A stretch of DNA of 64,000 bases from assembly GCA_902590695.1 (NCBI GenBank), contig CACIXR010000002.1, positions 62,001 through 126,000 on the forward strand. The letters are read 5' to 3'. The notes beneath the pieces are model-generated. The model did no database searches, was not told the DNA's origin, and saw only the letters and a list, made by a program, of their open reading frames with translations. How positions within the stretch are numbered: the first letter of the stretch is position 1; each line of letters begins with the position of its first letter. This stretch comes from an uncultured Alphaproteobacteria bacterium (GTDB lineage: Bacteria > Pseudomonadota > Alphaproteobacteria > HIMB59 > GCA-002718135). The position numbers and the translations under genes are program-made. Of this stretch, positions 19,774 through 34,193 are shown piece by piece.

Positions 19774-19786
19774 CTCCCTTAATACT
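19774..19786 (+). promoter_or_regulatory. pal 3'UTR anti-SD-like element (3' arm of the 13-nt inverted repeat)
   Basis: CTCCCTTAATACT, 5 nt after pal stop and immediately before the terminator hairpin. Confidence 0.8.
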
Positions 19787-19787
19787 C

Positions 19788-19818
19788 TGGCGCTATAGTA
19801 ATATAGCGCCACATTTTT
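19788..19818 (+). terminator. intrinsic terminator after pal
   Basis: Perfect 10-bp stem TGGCGCTATA-GTAA-TATAGCGCCA (19788-19811) followed by a T-rich tail. Confidence 0.92.
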
Positions 19819-19845
19819 ATCTTAATTACAAATTAAAATCTTTAA

Positions 19846-20763
19846 ATGTTTAGATACACACTCACTGTTTTAATTTTATTTTTATCAAGTTATGTTCAAT
19901 CTAACGAGAGTGAGCTAACTATTTCACAGCAATTAGAGAGATTACAAAGAGAAGTTTCTGATCTTTCCAAAGAAGTATTTTCAAATTCATCAAGTCAATT
20001 AAGTGGAACAAATAATGATTTTGTAAAAAATCTTTCTGCTATTGATCTGCGAATATATGATATTGAAAATGATATAAAAAATTTAACTTCTAACTTAGAA
20101 GAATTATATTTTCAATTAGATGATATTTTTAATAAGTTAGAAAGCTTGGAATTAGTTATTAATAATCTACAATCTCTTCCTTTAAATAATGTTGAAGTAA
20201 ATACAAATGAAGTATCACAAGATAATTCCGAAGTTAAAAGCAATACTTTAAGTGATACTGAAACTGAAAATACACTTGGAACATTAAACATTTCAAAAAA
20301 TACAAATGACAAAACAGAAGAAGTTGTATCTGACAGTCAGAAAGTAAATTCTAATGAAAAGGAGGAGGTGTTATCACCTGAAGATCAATTCCAAGCAGCA
20401 TTTGACAATATCAGAGATAAAAAATGGCAGGATGCAAAAACTTCATTTGAGCAGTTTATTGCAGTTAATCCTGATAATCAACTATCAGGTTCAGCACATT
20501 ATTGGCTTGGAGAATTATATATTTTAGAAAAAAATTATAGAGAGGCAGCACTTATATTTGCAGAGGGTTTTCAAAAATTTCCAGATAGTATCAAAGCTGC
20601 AGAAATGCTTTTCAAACTTTCCCAATCTTTATACCAAGTTGAAAAAACTCTTGAGGCTTGTAAAACTATGGAAAAATTAATAATTGACTTTCCAAAAAAT
20701 AAAATAATTCCTCAAACAAAAAAACAAATTGTTGAGTATAATTGCTTAGAAAATAATGAATGA
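19846..20763 (+). CDS. cpoB: Tol-Pal associated TPR protein CpoB/YbgF
   Basis: Signal peptide, coiled coil, C-terminal TPR QFQAAFDNIRDKKWQDAKTSFEQFIAVNPDNQLSGSAHYWLGELY. Confidence 0.93.
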   Translation: MFRYTLTVLILFLSSYVQSNESELTISQQLERLQREVSDLSKEVFSNSSSQLSGTNNDFVKNLSAIDLRIYDIENDIKNLTSNLEELYFQLDDIFNKLESLELVINNLQSLPLNNVEVNTNEVSQDNSEVKSNTLSDTETENTLGTLNISKNTNDKTEEVVSDSQKVNSNEKEEVLSPEDQFQAAFDNIRDKKWQDAKTSFEQFIAVNPDNQLSGSAHYWLGELYILEKNYREAALIFAEGFQKFPDSIKAAEMLFKLSQSLYQVEKTLEACKTMEKLIIDFPKNKIIPQTKKQIVEYNCLENNE

Positions 20764-21722
20764 ATCTCACAAATAAAGAATTTATTAAAAACATAGAAAA
20801 AAAATATACTTTTGAAAAAAACCCCTCTGTCGCTGTCGCAGTTTCAGGTGGCCCAGATAGTATGTCATTACTATTCCTTGTAAATGCTTTTATAAAATAC
20901 AAAAAAGGAAACTTGATAGCTTTAATCGTAGATCATCGTATTAGAAAAAATTCTAAAGATGAAGCAAAATATATTTCTACCTACTTGAATAAAAACAACA
21001 TTAGTTCTCAAGTTCTAACTGTAAATAAAGTTAATGTGAGTAAGAAAAGTATGAATGAGGCTAGAAATAATCGTTATAATTTACTAACAGATTTTTGTAT
21101 TAAAAATAATTTTTTGCATTTATTTGTTGCTCATCACAAAGATGATAATTTAGAAACTTTTTTGAATAGAAAAATAGCTGGAAGTGACTTTTATGGTTTA
21201 AAATCAATGTCTGAATTATCGCTTTATAATAAAGTTTGCATAATTAGACCGCTTTTAAATTTTTCTAAAGATGCATTATTGAATTATAATAAGAAATATA
21301 AAATAGAATATATTAATGATCCATCTAATTTTAATTTAGATTATACTCGTCCTACAATAAGAAATTTTCTTAAAAAATCTGACCAAAAAACAATTAAAGA
21401 AATAAATAAAGATTTTGAGCGTATACTTTTTTATTCACCCTATTTCATTCAAATGATATTTGAGATACTTTTTAAAAATATTGTTAAGATTGATAGTAAA
21501 AAAATTATTGTTGGTCTTGATAATATGAAAAATTTAAATGAAATTAATTCTGAAAATATTATACGAAGAATATATCAATTTTTATTTTATGGATCTAATG
21601 CTCCACGATCGAAAAAAATTACAATCTTAATTAATGAAATAAAGAAATTGAATTTTAAATATTTTAACATCAGAGGCATGATTGTTAAAAAAAATGATGA
21701 TTTTCTTATATTTTCAAGATAA
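20760..21722 (+). CDS. tilS: tRNA(Ile)-lysidine synthetase
   Basis: VAVSGGPDSMSLLFLV PP-loop, VDHRIRKNS, AHHKDDNLETFL. Confidence 0.95.
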   Translation: MNLTNKEFIKNIEKKYTFEKNPSVAVAVSGGPDSMSLLFLVNAFIKYKKGNLIALIVDHRIRKNSKDEAKYISTYLNKNNISSQVLTVNKVNVSKKSMNEARNNRYNLLTDFCIKNNFLHLFVAHHKDDNLETFLNRKIAGSDFYGLKSMSELSLYNKVCIIRPLLNFSKDALLNYNKKYKIEYINDPSNFNLDYTRPTIRNFLKKSDQKTIKEINKDFERILFYSPYFIQMIFEILFKNIVKIDSKKIIVGLDNMKNLNEINSENIIRRIYQFLFYGSNAPRSKKITILINEIKKLNFKYFNIRGMIVKKNDDFLIFSR

Positions 21723-21782
21723 TTTGTTTAATTTTGTACAAAACTATTGTGTTTTTATAATAAATTCCTATGTAATAAGAAG

Positions 21783-23684
21783 ATGAAAAACATCAGTAAA
21801 AACGTTGTATTATGGATAATAATTGGATTGCTCTTAATCGTGCTTTTCAATCTCTTCCAGGGAACATCTAACAATAGAAACACTTCAAAAATATCTTTTT
21901 CTGACTTCATAGCAGCTACTGAAAATGGAAATGTTTCTGAAGTAAATATAAGTGGAAATATGGTAACAGGATTTCTCGAGGATGGTCGTTCATTTAGTAC
22001 CTACGCTCCAAATTATCCAAATCTTGTAGATAAGCTAAATGAAAATGGAGTTAAAATTACTGCTGAACCATCAGAGCGTTCAATGCATCCTCTTCTAAGT
22101 GTATTATTGTCATGGTTCCCAATGTTGCTTTTAATTGGAGTATGGATCTTTTTTATGCGTCAAATGCAAGGTGGCGGCGGAAAAGCAATGGGTTTTGGAA
22201 AATCTAAAGCTAAATTACTTAATGAGGCCGTAGGTAAAGTTACATTTGATGACGTAGCAGGTATTGATGAAGCTAAACAAGAGTTAGAAGAAGTTGTTGA
22301 GTTTTTAAAAGATCCTTCAAAGTTTTCTAGATTAGGCGGCAAAATTCCAAGAGGAGCTCTTTTAGTTGGACCTCCTGGTACAGGTAAAACTTTACTTGCA
22401 AGAGCAATTGCAGGCGAAGCTAATGTTCCTTTCTTTTCTATTTCAGGATCAGATTTTGTTGAAATGTTTGTAGGTGTTGGAGCTAGTAGAGTTAGAGATA
22501 TGTTTGACCAAGGTAAAAAAAATGCACCTTGTATAGTTTTTATTGATGAAATTGACGCTGTTGGAAGACACCGTGGTGCCGGTCTTGGTGGTGGGAACGA
22601 TGAAAGAGAACAAACCCTTAATCAACTTCTTGTGGAAATGGATGGGTTTGAAGCAAATGCAGGTGTAATTATTATTGCTGCAACAAACAGACCTGATGTT
22701 CTTGATCCGGCCTTGCTTAGACCAGGAAGATTTGACCGACAAATAACAGTTAATAATCCTGATGTAATGGGAAGAGACAAAATACTTAAAGTTCATATTA
22801 AAAAAATTAAAGTATCACCAAAATTTGACTCAAAAATTATTGCAAGAGGAACGCCGGGTTTTTCTGGAGCTGACTTAGCAAATTTAGTTAATGAAGCAGC
22901 TTTACTAGCTGCTAGAAAAAATAAAAGAATGGTTACACTTGAGGATTTTGAAAGTGCTAAAGACAAAGTAATGATGGGTGCTGAAAAAAGATCTATGGTT
23001 ATGTCAGAAGATGAAAAAAAACTTACAGCTTATCATGAAGCTGGACATGCAGTAGCAACTCTTCATTCACCAGCCTCTGATCCAATACATAAAGCAACTA
23101 TAATTCCAAGAGGGAGGGCTTTAGGTATGGTCATGAGACTTCCTGAAAAAGATCAGCTGTCTATGAGAAAAGATCAAATGAAAGCACATTTATTAATAGC
23201 TACTGGGGGAAGAATTGCAGAAGAAATTATCTTTGGTAAAGATAAGATTACAAATGGTGCAGCAAGCGATATACAAATGGTGACAAATCTATCAAAAAAA
23301 ATGATTACTGAATGGGGTATGAGCGAAAAACTAGGCCGTTTGAGATATAACAATGATAGCGAGGAAGTTTTTCTTGGACATTCAGTTGCACAATCAAAAA
23401 ATTTGTCTGACTCTACTGCAAAATTAATTGATGAAGAAGTTAGATCTCTTGCTGAAGAGGCCGAAAACAATTGTAGAAAAATTCTTCAAGATAATATTGA
23501 AGAATTGCACATAGTGGCTAAGGGACTTTTAGAGTTTGAAACATTATCAGGTGATGAAATTAAAGATTTAATCAAAGGTATAAAACCAACCCGTGATGAT
23601 TTTGATAATGATATAAACACACCGAAAAAACCAGCCACATCTGTTCCAAAGACAAGCGGATCTGCTCCTGCACCCGCAAACTAA
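21783..23684 (+). CDS. ftsH: ATP-dependent zinc metalloprotease FtsH (start moved to MKNISKNVV)
   Basis: [51 protein letters not shown] zinc site. Confidence 0.97.
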   Translation: MKNISKNVVLWIIIGLLLIVLFNLFQGTSNNRNTSKISFSDFIAATENGNVSEVNISGNMVTGFLEDGRSFSTYAPNYPNLVDKLNENGVKITAEPSERSMHPLLSVLLSWFPMLLLIGVWIFFMRQMQGGGGKAMGFGKSKAKLLNEAVGKVTFDDVAGIDEAKQELEEVVEFLKDPSKFSRLGGKIPRGALLVGPPGTGKTLLARAIAGEANVPFFSISGSDFVEMFVGVGASRVRDMFDQGKKNAPCIVFIDEIDAVGRHRGAGLGGGNDEREQTLNQLLVEMDGFEANAGVIIIAATNRPDVLDPALLRPGRFDRQITVNNPDVMGRDKILKVHIKKIKVSPKFDSKIIARGTPGFSGADLANLVNEAALLAARKNKRMVTLEDFESAKDKVMMGAEKRSMVMSEDEKKLTAYHEAGHAVATLHSPASDPIHKATIIPRGRALGMVMRLPEKDQLSMRKDQMKAHLLIATGGRIAEEIIFGKDKITNGAASDIQMVTNLSKKMITEWGMSEKLGRLRYNNDSEEVFLGHSVAQSKNLSDSTAKLIDEEVRSLAEEAENNCRKILQDNIEELHIVAKGLLEFETLSGDEIKDLIKGIKPTRDDFDNDINTPKKPATSVPKTSGSAPAPAN

Positions 23685-23728
23685 TTTAATTACTTCACTT
23701 TATTTATTTTTTTGAATAAAAGACATAA

Positions 23729-25076
23729 ATGTCTAAAATATTTGGTACCGATGGTATACGGTGCTTAGTTAATGAAGAGCCTCTTTCTGCTGAAACTTGT
23801 CTAAAAATTTCAAAAACTGTTGCGTTTCTTTTAAAAAAGAGAAATTATAAAAATAGTAGGGTTGTCGTCTGTAAAGATACAAGATTATCTGGTTATTTAT
23901 ACGAGCCTCTTGTTACAGCTGGATTTATTTCTATGGGCATGGATGTAATTTTAGTTGGTCCACTTCCAACACCAGCCGTACCATTAATGATTAAAACTTT
24001 AAGAGCTGATATTGGTGTAATGATTACAGCTTCTCATAACACCTATGAATATAATGGACTTAAATTTTTTGACGGCACTGGAACAAAATTAAGTTCATCA
24101 ATAGAGCAAAAGGTTGAAAATATAGTTTTAAATAATAAAAAATATTCTAAAGTAACAAACAACACATTTGTATCTGGAAATGCAAAAAGACTAGAAGATG
24201 CTTCAGGAAGATACTCAGAATTTTTAAAGAGTACTTTAAATAAAATATCTTCAAAGAAAAAATTAAAAATTGTTTTAGATTGTGCGAATGGAGCGACATA
24301 CAATATAGCCCCAAATTTATTTTGGGAATTAGGTCATAATGTAATTGCTATAAATAATAATCCCGATGGTTTGAATATTAATAAAAATTGTGGTGCAGTT
24401 AATGTCAAATCACTTTCACAAAATGTCATAAAAGAAAAGGCAGATATTGGATTTGCATTTGATGGTGATGGAGATAGGTTAATAGTTGTAGATGAACAAG
24501 GAAAAGAGGTTGATGGTGATAGGATTATAGGATTGTTATGTAAAAGTTATGTAAAACCCAAGAAAAAATCTAATCAACATGATGTTATTATAACTGTTAT
24601 GTCTAACATGGGATTAGAAAATTATCTTACAAATAAATTAAAATTAAATATTAAAAGAACAGATGTTGGAGATATAAACGTTATAAATCAAATGAAAAAA
24701 TCCAAATCTATGATTGGTGGTGAACAATCAGGTCATATAATATTGTCAGAACACTCTAATTCTGGTGATGGAATTTTAGCAGCTTTAAAAATTACTGAAA
24801 TTTTGATATCAAATAAAAATAAGGCAAGTAAACTTTTTGATTTGTACAATGATTTTCCCCAAGATAAAATTAACTTAAGGTATAAAACAAAGAATACCAA
24901 ACTGTTAAAAATTCTTGGTAAGTTAAAAAAAGATAAACTATATAATAATAAAAAAATAAGATCTCTTGTAAGGTTATCTGGAACTGAACCATTAGTAAGA
25001 ATACTAGTTGAAGGACAAGAAATTACTGAGGTTAAAAAAAAGTCTTTAGAAATAAAAAGATTAGTAAGGCCCTATC

Positions 25077-25084
<8 letters not shown>
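23729..25084 (+). CDS. glmM: phosphoglucosamine mutase
   Basis: FGTDGIRCLVNE, MITASHNTYEYNGLKFF, FDGDGDRL, RLSGTEPLVRILVEG. Confidence 0.96.
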
Positions 25085-28312
<3,228 letters not shown>

Positions 28313-28342
28313 AATACGCCTATATCACAAATAAAATATAAT

Positions 28343-29314
28343 TTAATATTTAAACAATAATTCTGTTAAATTCTTAAAATCTTCAGGAATTTCAATATCA
28401 AAATTCACCCTTTTTTTTGATATAGGATGATTAAAACCAAGATGATAGGCATGCAATGCTTGTCTTTCAAAATTTTTTAAAATCATAAATTTATTAAATG
28501 TATTTTTATCTTTTCCAAATTGATTAATTTTACTTTTTCCATAAATCTTATCACCAATTATAGGAGAATTTATAGAAGTTAGATGAAGTCTAATTTGATG
28601 CGTTCTTCCAGTATGTAAATGACAGTCAACTATACTAGCAATACCAAAAGTTTTTTCTAATTTAATATCTGTTTTAGAATATTTTCCAAAACCCTTATTA
28701 TTTAAACTCATTTTTTTTCTATTTTTTTTATTTCTCTCTATGTACCCTTCAATTGATTGATTATCAGGAGTTCCCCAAACTATTGCTTTGTATCTTCGAG
28801 AAATCGTATGTTCTTTGAATTGTTTGGCTAAATTAATATGAACATTATTATTTTTTGCAACAACAAGAATTCCACTAGTATCTTTATCTAAACGATGGAC
28901 TATTCCTGGTCTAGCATTATCATCTAAATTACTTAGTTGATTATTAGTGTGATGCATAAGAGCATTCACAAGAGTGCCACTTTCATTTCCAGGGGCTGGG
29001 TGCATTACTAAATTTGGAGGTTTATTTATAACAATTAAATCTTTATCTTCAAAAATAATGTTTAAGTCAATATTTTCAGTTGAATGTTTTATTTCTTTTT
29101 TCAAGATAATATTTATAAAATATTTTTCATTTTCTTTAGTAATGTAAGATGGATCTTTTATTTCCTTTTCATCAAGAATGACATTACCATTTAAAATTAA
29201 AGTTTTTATTTGTGTTCTTGAATACCCTTCCAATTTTGAAACGAGCACCTTATCTAATCTTTGTGAACTTAATTGTTTATTTATAGTTAATTTAACATTA
29301 TAGAATTCGTTCAT
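28343..29314 (-). CDS. rluD: RluA/RluD family pseudouridine synthase
   Basis: S4 domain; PGIVHRLDKDTSGILVVAKN; TGRTHQIRLHL. Confidence 0.93.
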   Translation of the reverse strand: MNEFYNVKLTINKQLSSQRLDKVLVSKLEGYSRTQIKTLILNGNVILDEKEIKDPSYITKENEKYFINIILKKEIKHSTENIDLNIIFEDKDLIVINKPPNLVMHPAPGNESGTLVNALMHHTNNQLSNLDDNARPGIVHRLDKDTSGILVVAKNNNVHINLAKQFKEHTISRRYKAIVWGTPDNQSIEGYIERNKKNRKKMSLNNKGFGKYSKTDIKLEKTFGIASIVDCHLHTGRTHQIRLHLTSINSPIIGDKIYGKSKINQFGKDKNTFNKFMILKNFERQALHAYHLGFNHPISKKRVNFDIEIPEDFKNLTELLFKY

Positions 29315-29606
29315 GTCTCAAAAAATTCTTAAATTTATTGTAATATTTTTAGGTATATTAATTGTTATTTGTTTTTTAGCCCTTGTTTATGGTTTGTATA
29401 TAAAAACAACAAAAAAACAAAGTAATTTAGAAATAAATTTAATTAATTACAATTTAAATTTAGATAAAGGGCATGAAATTACAGATATAGATATGATTGA
29501 TAATAATAAAATTTTATTTACAATAAAAAATAATGATAAAGTTTATGCTTTAATATATGATATACAAACATCAAATATTACAAAAATAGATACAGGTAAT
29601 GAATAA
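29313..29606 (+). CDS. small membrane-anchored protein (possibly DUF6476-like)
   Basis: 97 aa with one N-terminal TM, divergent from rluD. Confidence 0.6.
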   Translation: MSQKILKFIVIFLGILIVICFLALVYGLYIKTTKKQSNLEINLINYNLNLDKGHEITDIDMIDNNKILFTIKNNDKVYALIYDIQTSNITKIDTGNE

Positions 29607-29817
29607 AGATAATAATTTTGAAAATAATTTAAAAAAACTTGAGTCTATTGTAGAGAAACTAGAAAATGGTGAAGTTGATTTAGAAGAATCTGTCAAACTT
29701 TACGAAGAAGGAATGAATTTAAAAAAAGCATGTGAGGAAAAGTTAAAAAGTATTGAAAGCCAAATTAAAAAAATTAAGCAAGAAAATAATAAAGTTACAA
29801 AAGAAGATTTTAAGTAA
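29599..29817 (+). CDS. xseB: exodeoxyribonuclease VII small subunit
   Basis: FENNLKKLESIVEKLENGEVDLEESVKLYEEGMNLKKACEEKL. Confidence 0.95.
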   Translation: MNKDNNFENNLKKLESIVEKLENGEVDLEESVKLYEEGMNLKKACEEKLKSIESQIKKIKQENNKVTKEDFK

Positions 29818-29826
29818 TTTTCAACT

Positions 29827-30576
29827 TTGAGTAAAAATCTAAAAATAAGACTTGATCAGCTTTTAATTGATAGAAACTTAGCTGAAACTAAATCAAAAGC
29901 TCAATCTATGATTATGGCTGGCCAAGTTTATGTAAACGATAAAATTATTACCAAAAGTGGTAACAGTGTTAACGAAAGCTCAAAAATAAAAATTAAACAA
30001 CTTCACCCTCCATGGGTATCAAGAGGTGCCTTTAAATTATTGAAAGCGATAGATCATTTTAAGATTGATATTGAAAATAAAATTTGTCTTGATATTGGTT
30101 CATCAACCGGTGGTTTTACAGAAGTTCTTTTAAAAAAAAATGCTAAAAAAATATATTCTATAGATGTTGGTACAAATCAACTTCACGAAAAATTAAAAAA
30201 AGAAAAAAAAATTATCAGTGTTGAAAATTATAACGCTAAATATTTAGATAGCTCAATAATTCATGAGAAAGTTAATTTAGTAGTTTGTGATGTTAGTTTC
30301 ATAAGTCTAACAAAGGTTATAGAGCCATGCTTGAAGCTTTTATCAAGTAAAGCTGAGATAATTTCACTAATTAAGCCTCAATTCGAAACTAATAAAATGC
30401 ATTTGAAAAAAGGTATTGTGAAAGATTCATCGATTCATGAACAAGTCTGCAATGATATATCGAATTGGTTTAAAAATACAATTAATGCTGAAGTTGTAGG
30501 TTTAGTTGAAAGTCCAATAACTGGACCAAAGGGGAATAAAGAGTTTTTGATTTATAGTATTTTAAAGAAATCTTAA
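29827..30576 (+). CDS. tlyA: TlyA family rRNA methyltransferase/hemolysin (TTG start)
   Basis: [31 protein letters not shown]4 domain; [29 protein letters not shown]. Confidence 0.93.
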   Translation: MSKNLKIRLDQLLIDRNLAETKSKAQSMIMAGQVYVNDKIITKSGNSVNESSKIKIKQLHPPWVSRGAFKLLKAIDHFKIDIENKICLDIGSSTGGFTEVLLKKNAKKIYSIDVGTNQLHEKLKKEKKIISVENYNAKYLDSSIIHEKVNLVVCDVSFISLTKVIEPCLKLLSSKAEIISLIKPQFETNKMHLKKGIVKDSSIHEQVCNDISNWFKNTINAEVVGLVESPITGPKGNKEFLIYSILKKS

Positions 30577-31632
30577 ACAATGATCAGCTATAGTTGTGGC
30601 AACCATTGCTTCACCAACAGGAACAGCTCTTATACCAACACATGGATCATGACGACCTTTAGTCGATATTGTTGTTTCTTTTAATTTTGTATTAATTGTT
30701 TTTTTTGTCGATAAAATTGAACTTGTCGGTTTTACTACAAATCTAGTAATTAACTCTTGGCCAGTTGTAATGCCCCCAAGAACTCCACCATTATTATTTG
30801 AGAGAAATAAAGGTTTTTTATTTTTAATTCTCATTTCATCAACATTAGATATTCCAGTTTCATAAACACTGCTAAAACCATTTCCCATTTCTACACCCTT
30901 TACAGCATTAATAGACATCAATGCTTTAGCTATGTCTGAGTCTATTTTTTCATAAATAGGCTCTCCTAATCCAGCGGGCAAACCTTTTACTCTAATTTCA
31001 ATTATGGCACCTAAAGAAGAACCAGATTTTCTTGCAGTTTGTATTTCGTTTTCCCATATTTTAATAATTTCTTTATCGGGACTCCAAAAATTATTTTTTG
31101 GAATAAAACTATTATTCCAATTATCATAATTAATTTTATGATTACCTATTTGAATTAATGCACCTGTTATTACAACCTGATTTTTAATTTTATTTTTTAT
31201 GATTTTTCTTGCTATTGCCCCTGCTGCTACTCTCATCGCAGTTTCTCTAGCACTAGATCTACCACCACCCCTATAATCTCTTATGCCATATTTTTTCCAA
31301 TATGTGTAATCTGCATGACCTGGTCTAAATTTACTTTTGATATCACCATAATCTTTTGATCTCTGATCTTGATTGTAAATAATTAGAGAAATTGGATGAC
31401 CAGTTGTTTTTCCTTCAAATGTTCCAGATAGTATTTCAACTTTATCCTCTTCTTTTCTTTGAGTTGTAAATTTCGACTGACCAGGTTTTCTTTTATCTAA
31501 ATAGGGTTGAATATCTTTTTCAGTTAAATTTATATTTGATGGAACTCCATCGATAACACAACCAATAGCTTTGCCATGGCTTTCTCCCCATGTAGTAAAA
31601 TTAAAGATTTTTCCTATTGAATTAGAAGTCAT
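30562..31632 (-). CDS. aroC: chorismate synthase
   Basis: [48 protein letters not shown]. Confidence 0.97.
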   Translation of the reverse strand: MTSNSIGKIFNFTTWGESHGKAIGCVIDGVPSNINLTEKDIQPYLDKRKPGQSKFTTQRKEEDKVEILSGTFEGKTTGHPISLIIYNQDQRSKDYGDIKSKFRPGHADYTYWKKYGIRDYRGGGRSSARETAMRVAAGAIARKIIKNKIKNQVVITGALIQIGNHKINYDNWNNSFIPKNNFWSPDKEIIKIWENEIQTARKSGSSLGAIIEIRVKGLPAGLGEPIYEKIDSDIAKALMSINAVKGVEMGNGFSSVYETGISNVDEMRIKNKKPLFLSNNNGGVLGGITTGQELITRFVVKPTSSILSTKKTINTKLKETTISTKGRHDPCVGIRAVPVGEAMVATTIADHCLRFL

Positions 31633-32456
31633 TTTTTAGAATTTGTAAATTCACCTAATAATTCAGATACATTTTCACTCTCATCTACTGCAACCATTCC
31701 TACAGTATGATAGCCACAATCGACATGCTGTATCTCACCAGTAACGGCACTACCAAGATCACTTAAGAGATATAAAGCAGAATTTCCAACATCTTGCTGA
31801 TTTACATTTCTTTTAAGAGGGGCATTAAGCTCATTCCATTTTAGAATAAATCTAAAATCACCTATTCCCGATGCTGCCAAAGTTTTAATTGGCCCAGCAC
31901 TAATGGCATTAACTCTTATATTTTTTTCTCCTAAATCAACTGCTAAATATCTAACACTTGCCTCTAAAGCTGCTTTTGCTACTCCCATAACATTATAATG
32001 AGGCATAACTTGTTCTGATCCGTAATATGTTAAAGTTAAAATTGATCCACCATTATTCATTAAAGGTTCTGCTAGCCTACAAGCCTCTGTAAAAGAATAA
32101 CATGATATATGCATAGTTTGTTTAAAATTATCAGAAGATGTATTGTAATATTTACCTCTTAATTCATCTTTGTTGGAAAAACCAATTCCATGAACAAGAA
32201 AATCTAATTCACCCCATTTATTTTTAAGTGTTTCAAAAACATTATTCATACTTTGTGAGTCTGAAACATCACAAGGAATAATAGTGTTAGACCCTATTTC
32301 TTCTGCAAGTGGCTGAACTCTTTTCTTAAGAGCTTCTCCTTGATAAGTAAGTGCAATTTCTGCTCCCTGTTCTGCTAATTTTTTCGCAATTCCCCAAGCA
32401 ATAGATCTGTCATTTGCCACTCCCATAATCAGACCTTTTTTATTTTGCATCAACAT
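31629..32456 (-). CDS. fabI: enoyl-[acyl-carrier-protein] reductase (start trimmed to MLMQNKKG)
   Basis: [55 protein letters not shown]. Confidence 0.95.
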   Translation of the reverse strand: MLMQNKKGLIMGVANDRSIAWGIAKKLAEQGAEIALTYQGEALKKRVQPLAEEIGSNTIIPCDVSDSQSMNNVFETLKNKWGELDFLVHGIGFSNKDELRGKYYNTSSDNFKQTMHISCYSFTEACRLAEPLMNNGGSILTLTYYGSEQVMPHYNVMGVAKAALEASVRYLAVDLGEKNIRVNAISAGPIKTLAASGIGDFRFILKWNELNAPLKRNVNQQDVGNSALYLLSDLGSAVTGEIQHVDCGYHTVGMVAVDESENVSELLGEFTNSKK

Positions 32457-32524
32457 ATTGTAAATCAGTGTTTTTTTATAAATATAGATATATATACTTA
32501 TAAAATAATATTCATATCTATAAT

Positions 32525-33130
32525 ATGCAATCAAATCAAAAATTAATAAATTCTGATAAAAAACCAATTGAACTTTTTCAAGAATGGTTTGAAGAGGCAA
32601 AGAAAAGTGAAATCAATGATCCAAATGCTATGAACCTTGCTACTATATCTTCTGATGGCAAACCCAGCTCGCGAATTGTTTTACTTAAATCATATGATGA
32701 TAAAGGGTTTGTTTTTTACACAAATTCAAATAGCAAAAAAGGTAAAGCAATTAAAAACAACGATTGTGTAGCTTTAAATTTTCATTGGAAAACACTTCAA
32801 AGACAAATAAGAATAGAAGGTAACGTTTCACAAATTTCAAAAGCTGAAGCTGATGAATATTATAATTCAAGGCCACTAGGAAGTAGAATAGGAGCTTGGG
32901 CTTCATTACAGTCAGAAGAACTAGACGATAGATCGACATTAACTAAAAGAGTAGAAGAGTTTGAAAAAAAATTTTCAGATAATGAGGTACCAAGACCTTC
33001 ACATTGGAATGGTTACTTAGTTGCGCCTATATTAATTGAATTTTGGCAAGATATGCCATTTAGATTGCATGACAGACTTGAATTCCGTATGGAAAATGAT
33101 GGTTGGGTTACAAGAAAATTATATCCTTAA
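32525..33130 (+). CDS. pdxH: pyridoxamine 5'-phosphate oxidase
   Basis: NAMNLATISSDGKPSSRIVLLK, YNSRPLGSRIGAWAS, FWQDMPFRLHDRLEF. Confidence 0.96.
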   Translation: MQSNQKLINSDKKPIELFQEWFEEAKKSEINDPNAMNLATISSDGKPSSRIVLLKSYDDKGFVFYTNSNSKKGKAIKNNDCVALNFHWKTLQRQIRIEGNVSQISKAEADEYYNSRPLGSRIGAWASLQSEELDDRSTLTKRVEEFEKKFSDNEVPRPSHWNGYLVAPILIEFWQDMPFRLHDRLEFRMENDGWVTRKLYP

Positions 33131-33561
33131 TTATCTTCTTTCCATTTTTGTAAAATCCATGAACTAGAATTTGATTTATTGTCACCACCTATACCCCAAA
33201 GTAACTCTATATTGTTTTTTTCACAGAATATTGATTCTGGTGTTGTACTATTATTTCTATCACCTCCATTTGCAAATTTAATAATTGATTTTGGATATTT
33301 ATTTTTTACTTTTTTAAGACCATCGATGCACGTCTTATCTCCGTCATCAAATTCTATAACATCAATAACATTTTTTAACTCATTCATAATTATAGTTCTC
33401 TCAATAAAAGGAAGAAATTCCTTACCCTTCTTTTTTTGAAGCCATAAATCAGAATTTAGCAAAACTACAACTTCACCATGTTTAGCAGCTTCTTTAATTA
33501 ATTTTATATGACCACTGTGAATTGGGTCAAAACCTCCACTGACAACAACTATTTCACGCAT
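33127..33561 (-). CDS. cytidylyltransferase-like nucleotidyltransferase (substrate unknown)
   Basis: VSGGFDPIHSGHIKLIKEAAKHG (HxGH), FANGGDRNNSTTPE. Confidence 0.8.
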   Translation of the reverse strand: MREIVVVSGGFDPIHSGHIKLIKEAAKHGEVVVLLNSDLWLQKKKGKEFLPFIERTIIMNELKNVIDVIEFDDGDKTCIDGLKKVKNKYPKSIIKFANGGDRNNSTTPESIFCEKNNIELLWGIGGDNKSNSSSWILQKWKEDN

Positions 33562-34189
33562 ACTTGCTTCTCCATTTTTCTGGATCTTCTAAAAATTCTT
33601 TTAAGTTTGAAACCTTATCTTCAGAATATATTTTTTCACTTTCAATATAATTTATTATATCATTCCAAGTACACAGTGAGTGCATATTTACATTTAATTT
33701 AAATAATTCTGATTCTTTGAAATTAAAAATATCATAATAAAATATTACAAATATATCTTTAACTTTTAATCCTGCTTCACGCATTGCGTTAATAAAAATT
33801 ATTTTACTACCTCCATCAGTAGCTAGATCTTCAACTAAAAGAGCTTTTTGATTATTTTCAAATTCACCTTCAATTTGTTTGTTTTTTCCAAAACCTTTTG
33901 TTTTTTTTCTAATGTAAATCATTTGTTTATCTAATTTTTGAGAAATAAAAGCAGCATAGGGAATTCCAGCGGTCTCTCCACCAGCAATAATTTCTGTCTG
34001 TATATTATTTTTTGTTAAATAATCTAATGCTTTATCAATTATAAAATTTCTTTCTTTTGTAAAAGAAATAATTTTTCTACAATCAACATAAACAGGACTA
34101 GCCAAGCCTGATGTAAGAGTAAAATATTTATCAAATGAAAAATTAATAGACTTTATATCAACTAATATTTTAGCTATCTCTTTAGACAT
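33554..34189 (-). CDS. pyrE: orotate phosphoribosyltransferase
   Basis: FTLTSGLASPVYVDCRKIISF, AGGETAGIPYAAFIS, LLVEDLATDGGSK. Confidence 0.94.
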   Translation of the reverse strand: MSKEIAKILVDIKSINFSFDKYFTLTSGLASPVYVDCRKIISFTKERNFIIDKALDYLTKNNIQTEIIAGGETAGIPYAAFISQKLDKQMIYIRKKTKGFGKNKQIEGEFENNQKALLVEDLATDGGSKIIFINAMREAGLKVKDIFVIFYYDIFNFKESELFKLNVNMHSLCTWNDIINYIESEKIYSEDKVSNLKEFLEDPEKWRSKYA

Positions 34190-34193
34190 TTTT

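Noticed and set aside
22449-22796. 115 aa antisense ORF in ftsH (also 23174-23470)
   Set aside because: Shadow ORFs opposite the AAA+ and protease domains.
33179-33439. ORF antisense to the nucleotidyltransferase, and 33508-33702
   Set aside because: Hydrophobic shadow frames; the minus-strand gene has clear HxGH motif.
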